From assembly GCA_028693885.1 (NCBI GenBank), contig JAQUUM010000087.1, positions 1 to 5,981 of the forward strand: a DNA stretch of 5,981 bases. Direction: 5' to 3'. The translations under genes were made by a program, and so were the position numbers. Within the stretch, counting starts at the first letter, position 1. Each line of letters starts with the position of its first letter. This document shows positions 1 through 5,981 of this stretch, in pieces. The notes under the pieces were generated by a model that saw nothing but the letters and a program-made list of their open reading frames with translations, had not been told where the DNA came from and ran no database searches. This DNA comes from Bacilli bacterium (GTDB taxonomy: Bacteria; Bacillota_I; Bacilli_A; ML615J-28; CAG-698).

Positions 1-1795
1 CATCAATTAATAAAATATCTGACTTCTTAGCTTCTTTCAAATGATGAAGAAGATTTAATTCAGCCCTTTCTCCACCTGAAAGTCCGGCTCCTTTTATATT
101 AGACACTTTATTTTCTACTCTAAAAAACAATCGATATAATTGAAAAGAATTTTTATCTATTTCAGCGTTTGCCATAATTTCTTTCAAGTAAATAAATGGT
201 TGTTCTATTAATTTTTTGTTATTGCTTGCCACTTTTTTAGAAAAATGTTTTTGAGGAGAATATTTAGTTGAACTTAATAATTCATCAATATTTTGGTTTT
301 TGGTTATGTAAGTTTTTTGGAAAAATTTATCATAGAAATTATCTTCATAAATTATTAAATCTTTATCAAATGATTTTATAAAATTTTCAAATAAAATAGT
401 TTCAGTTAATATTTTAAAATGATTAATCAAATTATATGATGTAATGGCCGTATGACTAGACTCCCCTTGTAATTCTTCGGATATAGACTTAGACCATTTA
501 TTTGCTAACTCTACAGCTTTGTTTTCTAAAAGTTCTTCATGATATATCAATAACAATTCATCAAATAAATTGTTTAAATGTGATAATTCGATATGCTTTT
601 TAACTAATTCCTTATGTTTTTCTGTACTTTTTAATTTATAAATTGCATCTATTAAATTAAGTGTTTCATCAGAATTAATTCCCAAATCATCGGGCTCATT
701 AAATAATATGCAACTAGAATAAATATCAGCTAATTCTTGGTCAGATGCATGTTTAAGAAGACTACTAACATATGATTCAAGTTCTGTTTCTGCTTTATCA
801 TAATCTAATCCTGCAACATGTTTTATATATTCTTCCATCTCCTCCATAAAACTATTTGTCATCTCGTTTGCATTACTTTCAAGAATGTTTAAAATTTTAT
901 CTTCGTTACTTTCATTAGTGATTTGAAATTGCTTAATGTATTTAACCAGGTTGTTTGAATACTTAACTTGGGATGATTTGTTAATACTTTCTAACAAATA
1001 GGTTTTTCCTGAAGATCGTCTACCTATAGCAACATTTAAACCATCGACGATTTTAACATTTTCATTTAAAGCATAGAAAAACGAGGTCTCTTTATCTTTA
1101 TTAAGGTAAATCCTATCTTTTGATTGAAAACATAACTTCATTTTATTAATAGATAATTCATCTTTGTTTAAATCTATGTATGTATATCTATTTGGAAAAA
1201 TCTTCTTCTCCTGTTCGCTAATTTTCGAATCATCACTAACTTTCATAGGTCTAAAATCGCTAAACAATAAAGGAGTTAACGCTTTATCATTTTTTTGAGC
1301 TCTAATAAATTTTTTATAATTTGCCACTTCTCCCCATTTAATAGAAGGATCTAATGCTGTAATTTTATCTAAAGTTAGGTCTCTTTTATCCTTATCATAA
1401 TGTGGGATTATTAAATACTGGTCTAAATTTATGAAGACATTATTCAATTCTTCCCTATTAATATCTTTTCTCTCATTATCAGAATCAAAAAATTGCGTTA
1501 TTTTTAAACACTTATCAAAAAATTGGTTTACTGAATTTTCATTATTGTCTGCAATCACTAAAATATGACCGCCGAGATAATCTATCTCAATTCCTGGAAG
1601 AACAATACAATTATCAAAATTACTGACTATTTCATAATACTGTTCCTTATCAAATAAATTATGATTAGTAATTGCTATAACATCTAAGTCGTTAGTTTCA
1701 ACAAATTCTTTTAAAACATCCATATCGAAAATAAAATCTGCATCTTTCTTAGTGCTTTTAGTATGTATATGCAAATCTATTTTTATCAAATTCAT
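1..1795 (-). CDS. PHP-domain / ABC-SMC-like ATPase protein (3' end cut by window edge)
   Basis: About 598 codons stay open from the ATG at 1795 to the left edge, where the gene is cut. Residues 1-185 are a PHP-type metal-dependent hydrolase domain: DLHIHT (7-12), TNHN (43-46), PGIE (67-70), GGH (75-77), PH (131-132) and SD (179-180). A P-loop ATPase follows: Walker A GRRSSGKT (258-265, lysine codon 1004-1006), about 300 mostly charged residues that look helical, the ABC signature LSGGE (572-576), and ILLID (594-598), the start of Walker B. The remaining Walker B glutamate and D-loop lie beyond the window. No signal peptide or membrane segment is seen, so it is probably cytoplasmic. PHP domains hydrolyse phosphoesters; coupling one to an ABC/SMC-like ATPase suggests an ATP-gated nuclease or phosphatase. 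It resembles the PHP-plus-ATPase proteins some pipelines call TrlF-like, which I could not check. It follows a restriction-modification operon, so a defence role is inferred. The usual final PHP histidine (SDxH) is Arg182 here. The ribosome binding site may favour a TTG start at 1789. Confidence 0.85.
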   Translation of the reverse strand, partial: MNLIKIDLHIHTKSTKKDADFIFDMDVLKEFVETNDLDVIAITNHNLFDKEQYYEIVSNFDNCIVLPGIEIDYLGGHILVIADNNENSVNQFFDKCLKITQFFDSDNERKDINREELNNVFINLDQYLIIPHYDKDKRDLTLDKITALDPSIKWGEVANYKKFIRAQKNDKALTPLLFSDFRPMKVSDDSKISEQEKKIFPNRYTYIDLNKDELSINKMKLCFQSKDRIYLNKDKETSFFYALNENVKIVDGLNVAIGRRSSGKTYLLESINKSSQVKYSNNLVKYIKQFQITNESNEDKILNILESNANEMTNSFMEEMEEYIKHVAGLDYDKAETELESYVSSLLKHASDQELADIYSSCILFNEPDDLGINSDETLNLIDAIYKLKSTEKHKELVKKHIELSHLNNLFDELLLIYHEELLENKAVELANKWSKSISEELQGESSHTAITSYNLINHFKILTETILFENFIKSFDKDLIIYEDNFYDKFFQKTYITKNQNIDELLSSTKYSPQKHFSKKVASNNKKLIEQPFIYLKEIMANAEIDKNSFQLYRLFFRVENKVSNIKGAGLSGGERAELNLLHHLKEAKKSDILLID

Positions 1796-1805
1796 CCCCT
1801 CCTTT
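1787..1805 (-). promoter_or_regulatory. Ribosome binding site deciding between ATG and TTG starts of the PHP-ATPase gene
   Basis: A strong AAAGGAGG lies at 1805-1798 on the minus strand. It is only 2 bases from the ATG at 1795, which is too close for efficient initiation. It is 8 bases from an in-frame TTG at 1789-1787, an ideal spacing. Starting at TTG would give Met-Ile-Lys-Ile-Asp-Leu-His, which places the PHP motif immediately after the N-terminus, as is usual for this fold. The two starts differ by only two residues. Confidence 0.6.
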
Positions 1806-1816
1806 TAAATTTAAAA
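1803..1816. repeat. 14-bp perfect AT palindrome next to the PHP-ATPase ribosome binding site
   Basis: TTTTAAATTTAAAA at 1803-1816 is its own reverse complement and overlaps the upstream part of the Shine-Dalgarno region. Its 10-bp core TTAAATTTAA recurs at 1897-1906. It could be an operator, but such palindromes also arise by chance in DNA this AT-rich. Confidence 0.3.
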
Positions 1817-1849
1817 ATGCTTCCTATTTTAACCAAATCAATGTCCTAA

Positions 1850-1881
1850 ATTATAGTTTTAATATTTATAAAAATTTACAA
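1850..1881 (-). promoter_or_regulatory. Candidate weak promoter for the PHP-ATPase gene
   Basis: A perfect -10 hexamer TATAAT reads on the minus strand at 1855-1850. The best upstream match to a -35 box is TTGTAA at 1881-1876, with a 20-base spacer that is longer than the optimum. Transcription would start near 1843, about 48 bases before the coding region, a plausible leader length. A second TATAAT occurs at 1889-1884 without a good -35. TATAAT-like strings are common in DNA this AT-rich, so this is tentative. Confidence 0.3.
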
Positions 1882-1888
1882 GCATTAT

Positions 1889-1922
1889 AAAAACAATTAA
1901 ATTTAATATGATATTATTTAAT
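1889..1922 (-). terminator. Candidate A/T-only hairpin terminator after the restriction-modification operon
   Basis: Six bases beyond the stop of the small gene, the minus strand can fold. ATTAAAT (1922-1916) pairs with ATTTAAT (1902-1896). An inner AATA/TATT stem closes on a TCA loop, with a two-base bulge at 1904-1903. The stem is followed by TGTTTTT (1895-1889). Position and layout fit an intrinsic terminator, but the paired bases contain no G-C pair, so it would be weak and may allow read-through into the PHP-ATPase gene. Confidence 0.35.
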
Positions 1923-1928
1923 GATTAA

Positions 1929-2336
1929 TTACTTATTATATCCCCTTATAAAATCTGCTTGATATTGTTGTGGTACCAAAGATAATCCAACATTATAACT
2001 TGGTGGCCAAACTCTTGCTGTTCTTCCTCTCGAATTCTGGGGAATAGGATTAAACCCGTGATTATGTATTAAATCCATAATAAAGTCATTACAATTAACC
2101 CTATATAAAATTCTTCCCCTTCCTGCAGTAAATCTACTTGTGATTGGATTCAAAAATTTACCAGGCGAACTATAAATGTAAATTCTTCCTTCTTTAGCCC
2201 ACGCACCTGATAACTGATTGTATTCAATTCTCAACTGTGAATAATTCTCTTTTGTAAGCATTCCAATAGTTTCATAAACTTCATTTAAATTGTTAAATGT
2301 AATAAATTTTCTTGTTCCATAAACTAATTTTGCCAT
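1929..2336 (-). CDS. Small protein of unknown function, third gene of the restriction-modification operon
   Basis: This 135-residue protein is not one I recognise. It is basic and rich in Arg, Asn and Tyr, with a helix-like N-terminal third, then a Gly/Ser/Pro/Arg-rich centre (SPGKFLNP, TAGRGRILYRVN) and a proline-containing C-terminus. No signal peptide, membrane segment, cysteine cluster or clear helix-turn-helix is visible. An HNHG string at 91-94 lacks the context of an HNH nuclease. An ATG at 2345 gives three more residues, but AGGAG abuts it with no spacer. The ATG at 2336 sits 9 bases from the same site, so I chose it. The gene begins 26 bases after the endonuclease stop on the same strand, so it is probably co-transcribed. 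An accessory role in restriction, or an unrelated defence or immunity role, is possible; neither is shown by the sequence. Confidence 0.8.
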   Translation of the reverse strand: MAKLVYGTRKFITFNNLNEVYETIGMLTKENYSQLRIEYNQLSGAWAKEGRIYIYSSPGKFLNPITSRFTAGRGRILYRVNCNDFIMDLIHNHGFNPIPQNSRGRTARVWPPSYNVGLSLVPQQYQADFIRGYNK

Positions 2337-2352
2337 GTTTTTCATCTCCTTT
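2334..2352 (-). promoter_or_regulatory. Ribosome binding site deciding the start of the small gene
   Basis: AAAGGAG occupies 2352-2346 on the minus strand. The first ATG (2345) follows it with no spacer and is unlikely to be used. The second in-frame ATG (2336-2334) lies 9 bases downstream, a normal spacing. The preferred product therefore begins Met-Ala-Lys-Leu. Confidence 0.7.
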
Positions 2353-2362
2353 TATATATTTT

Positions 2363-3568
2363 TTATTTAAGCAAATTAATTTGTCTTATCACTTCTTCAT
2401 AGTTATATAATTCAATTTGTGAGAAAATATCTGTTCTATATCCGGTATCCGTGACTACTAAAAAGTTGTTAAAATCATATACTCCCAAATTGTTTTCTAT
2501 CGAAAATTTAATTGTTCCCAATTTTGCTATTAAACATATCTTTTGAAACTCTTTATCTACTACCGAAAAATTCCCAAGAGGATGAGCTTGATTTCTATGC
2601 TGGTTTGGGGTGAGATTAATTAAATTTTCTTCAAAATATGATATTTCTGGAAACTCTGTTTTAGGAAATATATGATGTGTTTCGGTAGCTGGGTTGTCAT
2701 CTCCCTCAACTTCACTCAAACCAAAATTGTAATATTGATTAACTCTTTTAACATTCTTAATCGCTTTATCCATTTGGTATTGAATAAACCTAGCTCTTGA
2801 TGGGCTCGGAGTTTCGTGTTCTTTTCTGGTTATACCCTTTGGCTTACTTTGATATATATCCCTAAAATTATCTCGATTGTACATGAGCATGTCATATGTA
2901 ATTATGTCTTTAGACAGTCTTCCTCTTTCGGTGCCGTATGAACTCTTGTCATAAGCAAGTGGATTAATTACCTTAGTAAAGATCCTAAAGACTTCTGTTT
3001 CATTATTAATTGGTGTATATTCAATTGTAAAATCTCTAAAGCCAAATTTAACCTTTTCATATGAATTTTTATCTTGTTTATCAAAAAACTCTTCAAAAAG
3101 TGAATAAATACCAGAATCTCTTAAAACTTTCTCAATATATTTGACTAAAAAAAATAACGCATATCTTTCTCCAAAAGCAATTTCTTGTAATAATCCTTTA
3201 TCTGCTATTGAATAAAAGTTTCTGTTACCTTTTTTTATTTTTGTCAGTATACCAGCATATGAGAGCATTTCCATAGGTTGTTGAAAAAACTTGTCATATT
3301 CATTTTTAGCCGCTTTTGATTTTGGACTTGGCTTTTTAAATATATCTTCCACATTTACAACCGTATAATTATTATGCCAAATATCCATTGAACTAAATAT
3401 ATCCTTATTTTTATCATCACTTGTATATTCTAAAATACAATCAGCTATTATAGTGACGACATCTGGGGTGCATTTTTGATCAATCCACCGTGCATTGTTA
3501 GTTTTTCTGATATCATAATCCTTAGAATTTAAAAAATCATCTAGATATTGTCCCCTAATTAAATTCAT
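2363..3568 (-). CDS. HNH-type Type II restriction endonuclease
   Basis: This 401-residue cytoplasmic protein is the probable cleavage subunit, cutting DNA that the neighbouring methyltransferase has not modified. The C-terminal part holds an HNH (beta-beta-alpha metal) nuclease motif: HHIFP at 298-302, ENLINLTPNQH at 314-324, then AHP at 328-330. By analogy with the family, His299 is the general base, Asn315 the structural Asn, and His298 and His324 the metal ligands. No zinc-binding CxxC pairs are seen. Residues about 100-142 (MLSYAGILTK, then a KKGNRNFYSI wing) look like a winged-helix DNA-binding segment, and the N-terminal ARWIDQKCTPDVV block (26-38) is probably part of target recognition. 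It starts 6 bases after the methyltransferase stop, an order that makes modification enzyme first. HNH catalysis is known for Type IIS enzymes such as Eco31I and MnlI. Target specificity cannot be read from the sequence. The nuclease call is strong; the exact subtype is inferred. Confidence 0.85.
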   Translation of the reverse strand: MNLIRGQYLDDFLNSKDYDIRKTNNARWIDQKCTPDVVTIIADCILEYTSDDKNKDIFSSMDIWHNNYTVVNVEDIFKKPSPKSKAAKNEYDKFFQQPMEMLSYAGILTKIKKGNRNFYSIADKGLLQEIAFGERYALFFLVKYIEKVLRDSGIYSLFEEFFDKQDKNSYEKVKFGFRDFTIEYTPINNETEVFRIFTKVINPLAYDKSSYGTERGRLSKDIITYDMLMYNRDNFRDIYQSKPKGITRKEHETPSPSRARFIQYQMDKAIKNVKRVNQYYNFGLSEVEGDDNPATETHHIFPKTEFPEISYFEENLINLTPNQHRNQAHPLGNFSVVDKEFQKICLIAKLGTIKFSIENNLGVYDFNNFLVVTDTGYRTDIFSQIELYNYEEVIRQINLLK

Positions 3569-3584
3569 AAAATCTTACTCCTTT
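3569..3584 (-). promoter_or_regulatory. Endonuclease ribosome binding site embedded in the methyltransferase 3' end
   Basis: AAAGGAG at 3584-3578 codes for the last residues of the methyltransferase and also serves as the Shine-Dalgarno site for the endonuclease ATG at 3568, with a 9-base spacer. The methyltransferase TAA (3577-3575) lies inside that spacer. This layout favours translational coupling: ribosomes finishing the protective enzyme would start the nuclease. Confidence 0.75.
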
Positions 3585-5981
3585 CTGATTCCATAAAAAT
3601 ATACACTATTATTATCTACATTTAATGTTCTTGTTTGATAATTACGAGCTATTTGCATATATTCTCGATATTCATTAGAAGCAAAGAAATTCATTTCTTC
3701 TTTAGTTAGTTTTTTATTAAATTTTGGAATTAAAATAGCGACAGATCCATTAACAATAGTGCCTTTTGGTTTTTTCATCACTCTAGTTTTATAAGTCATA
3801 TTTGGAGTCAAATAAACATTTTCTTTATCTATATATTTAGATACAGAAAAGAAATTTAATGCTGTTCTATCAATATAAGCATCATAATTTTCTATATCAA
3901 TAATTTTTCCATCATCAGTAATATTTCTTGATTTGATAACTCTTACTTTATCATTTGTAGTAGCTTTCATATTAGCATTTGTAAGTTGTCTGTCCCTAAA
4001 CACTTCAAAAACATTAAGTTCTAAATTATTAACAAAATTATCAAAATAATCATTCCTATAAATAATCCAATATGGGAACTTATTTGATGTAACATATGAT
4101 TGGTTTTGTATTTTTGAAATGTCCATTGGTAACGAAGAAACTAGTGTTTTATTAGGTTTCTTTGTAGTGTCAATAGACAAACATATTGTCTCTACTAATA
4201 CACCCCTAAATCCATATTCTCCAAAGTCAACAATATTATTAATTCTAAATTGAGATATATAATCTCTAGTTTCATTAAACTCAGTAGTATTTAATAAATT
4301 TTTGGGCATTATCATAACTACATAATCGGCATTTTTTAAACTTTTTTCAAGAAAGTATGAAGAAAGATTTTTTGATTTATAATTAACAAAATCATTTGTA
4401 ACTTCTTTTTTCTTAATGGTCATTTTACTAAATGGCGGATTTCCTATGATTAAATCATATCTATAATCCATTTCATGCTTTAAAAAATCATTCACTATAT
4501 AATTTAATCTTACATTATCACCCAAATCATATAGCTTAACCATAAATTCTAAAATATCAGTCGCTTCTTCACTTAAATCAATACAGTCAACAATTATTTC
4601 ATCGACATGTGAATATTTTTTTGCTATCAATGGTAAAAATGAACCTACTCCAACTGATGGTTCTAATACACTAATTTTCTTATAATTTTCAAATTCTGGC
4701 AATATAGAATAAATGTTGTGCAATAACATTTTATCTGTATAATAAGCAGAATTTTTCTCTCTTGCAGCATTTGAGTATTCAGCAATCATAGATAATGTAT
4801 TTACAGTATAAATTTCTTGGTTTTCTTTAAGAAATCGCATTAAGTTGTAATGCTCAAATAAATTTTTATCTTTAATAAGTTTCATAACATCTTTATGTTT
4901 AAGTGACTTTCTACTTAATGCATTTTTTATATTTTGAGCAACTTGAAAAAATACCCCTGTAGGTACTGCCTCTCCAAGTGATTGCCTAATATTGATTTCT
5001 TGTGTTTTTAACTTTTTAATTTTTTCATTCTGTGTTAGTTTATTTAACTCAGTTAAATCTTCTTTAAACCATTTGAATTCACTAGGAACAGACATCATTA
5101 GCATTACTTCACGAATACTAAAAACTCTATCATCTTCTGGGTGAACAGTACCCTGACTTGCTAACTGATCATTTCTTGTATGTATGCAAGGAGCTACTTT
5201 ATCCCAATATTGTCTTGTATATTTATCACCATTTTTATTTTTGTTAGGAACTATAACACCGTCCTTTATTTGGTGTGGTCGTTTTTTAGGGTCAGTATTA
5301 TCAAAAGCAGATTCACCCTCTTTTAAATCACTAATCCAGCAGCACATCCTCTTATCATAACTTCTAAAAGAATGTAAAAAGTCATCTTTTGAAAATTCTC
5401 CCATGGTCTTTAATCTTGGTAAGTGCCCTATTACTTCACTTAATGTTTTTTCATCAGTATATGCTGGAAATAACTCTTCAGGCGAAAATTCATTAGCATG
5501 TTTTTTTGATACTCCAATAACTAATGTTCTTGTTCTGCTTGAATTTGCTCCATAATTTTTAAAATTTATTACTTTTGATTGAATCGTATAATCATTAGAT
5601 AAATATTTATCAATTGCGTCACCGATTGACATTATTTGATCATCTTTATCCATACAAGCAGTTTTCAGAAAAGCCGCTACATTTTCAAACATAAATACCT
5701 TTGGTTTAATTTCATCCACTAAATAGATAGATTCCATAACCAAAGAATTTCTATTAATCTCATTTTTACTTTTTTTATGGTTTGCAACAGACATACCTTG
5801 ACAAGGTGGAGTTGCAATTAAAACATCTGGCTCAGCTACACCATGTTTTTCTTGCCAAAATATGACTTCTCTTTTAATCTCATTTTTTGTCTCGTTTAAA
5901 GTAATATCACCACTAATATAACCTGTTTCATATTTACACTTATCATTAATTTTCTGTATATCTAATCTTCTTGGTATTAGT
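3575..5981 (-). CDS. Fused C5-cytosine / N6-adenine DNA methyltransferase (5' end cut by window edge)
   Basis: The frame is open from the right edge to the TAA at 3575-3577, giving 801 residues (numbered from the codon at 5980-5978). The ATG at 5794 is internal: the catalytic PPCQG (58-62, Cys60 codon 5801-5803) lies just upstream of it, and GDIT (24-27, motif III-like) further upstream. Residues 1 to about 350 form a C5-cytosine methyltransferase: ENV (99-101), SRTR (148-151, motif VIII), a recognition region, VFSIREVMLMMSVPSEF (286-302, motif IX) and GEAVPTG (336-342, motif X). Motif I is off-window; by comparison with M.HhaI roughly 40 residues are missing. After a linker, residues about 405-801 form an N6-adenine methyltransferase: YYTD (413-416), LEPSVGVGSFL (439-449, AdoMet binding), GNPPF (513-517, catalytic) and a C-terminal target-recognition-like region (about 660-801). 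Both halves use S-adenosylmethionine. It is first in the visible operon, before the HNH endonuclease. Two chemistries in one chain suggest methylation of C on one strand and A on the other of an asymmetric site. Confidence 0.93.
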   Translation of the reverse strand, partial: LIPRRLDIQKINDKCKYETGYISGDITLNETKNEIKREVIFWQEKHGVAEPDVLIATPPCQGMSVANHKKSKNEINRNSLVMESIYLVDEIKPKVFMFENVAAFLKTACMDKDDQIMSIGDAIDKYLSNDYTIQSKVINFKNYGANSSRTRTLVIGVSKKHANEFSPEELFPAYTDEKTLSEVIGHLPRLKTMGEFSKDDFLHSFRSYDKRMCCWISDLKEGESAFDNTDPKKRPHQIKDGVIVPNKNKNGDKYTRQYWDKVAPCIHTRNDQLASQGTVHPEDDRVFSIREVMLMMSVPSEFKWFKEDLTELNKLTQNEKIKKLKTQEINIRQSLGEAVPTGVFFQVAQNIKNALSRKSLKHKDVMKLIKDKNLFEHYNLMRFLKENQEIYTVNTLSMIAEYSNAAREKNSAYYTDKMLLHNIYSILPEFENYKKISVLEPSVGVGSFLPLIAKKYSHVDEIIVDCIDLSEEATDILEFMVKLYDLGDNVRLNYIVNDFLKHEMDYRYDLIIGNPPFSKMTIKKKEVTNDFVNYKSKNLSSYFLEKSLKNADYVVMIMPKNLLNTTEFNETRDYISQFRINNIVDFGEYGFRGVLVETICLSIDTTKKPNKTLVSSLPMDISKIQNQSYVTSNKFPYWIIYRNDYFDNFVNNLELNVFEVFRDRQLTNANMKATTNDKVRVIKSRNITDDGKIIDIENYDAYIDRTALNFFSVSKYIDKENVYLTPNMTYKTRVMKKPKGTIVNGSVAILIPKFNKKLTKEEMNFFASNEYREYMQIARNYQTRTLNVDNNSVYFYGIRKE

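Noticed and set aside
1884..1889. Second TATAAT as a promoter
   Set aside because: No recognisable -35 element lies at 16-18 bases upstream, and it falls directly after the possible terminator tract.
2055..2066. HNHG string in the small protein as an HNH nuclease motif
   Set aside because: An HNH motif is three residues spread over about 30 positions, not adjacent letters. No matching His and Asn context surrounds it.
1929..2336. Small gene as a Vsr mismatch endonuclease, expected near m5C systems and of similar length
   Set aside because: None of the characteristic Vsr motifs, such as the conserved FVDGCFWHGC-like block, is present.
3575..5981. Methyltransferase as a Type I or Type III modification subunit
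   Set aside because: No specificity subunit or helicase-type restriction subunit is in the window, and the N-terminal half is a clear C5-cytosine enzyme, which those types do not use.
1..5981. tRNA, rRNA, CRISPR array, insertion sequence ends or attachment sites
   Set aside because: I saw no spaced direct repeats, no transposase or integrase motifs and no cloverleaf-like sequence by eye. Coding sequence fills nearly the whole window.

Overview
This is an AT-rich stretch in which every gene I can support lies on the minus strand. Strong AAAGGAG-type ribosome binding sites, TGG tryptophan codons and TAA stops suggest a low-GC Gram-positive bacterium (Bacillota). The species cannot be named from the window.

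Read in the direction of transcription (right to left), the window holds two blocks. The first (about 5981 to 1929) is a compact Type II restriction-modification operon. It starts with a very large DNA methyltransferase whose 5' end is cut off by the right edge. That enzyme fuses a C5-cytosine methyltransferase (PPCQG, ENV, SRTR and GEAVP motifs) to an N6-adenine methyltransferase (YYTD, LEPSVGVGSF and GNPPF motifs). Six bases after its stop comes a 401-residue HNH-type restriction endonuclease, with its ribosome binding site inside the end of the methyltransferase gene. A further 26 bases downstream is a small gene of unknown function (135 residues from the start I prefer).

The second block (1795 to 1, cut by the left edge) is one long gene for a protein with an N-terminal PHP metal-hydrolase domain and a C-terminal ABC/SMC-like ATPase. 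Walker A, the LSGGE signature and the start of Walker B are visible. A 133-bp AT-rich gap separates the blocks. It holds a possible A/T-only terminator hairpin, a weak promoter candidate and repeated AT palindromes.

Inferred function: the fused methyltransferase protects both strands of an asymmetric target, cytosine on one and adenine on the other. The HNH enzyme cleaves unmodified DNA, as in Type IIS systems of the Alw26I/Eco31I/Esp3I kind. The PHP-ATPase looks like a second defence-type module in the same island, so the window probably belongs to a defence island. The main unknowns are the small third gene of the operon and the role of the PHP-ATPase.
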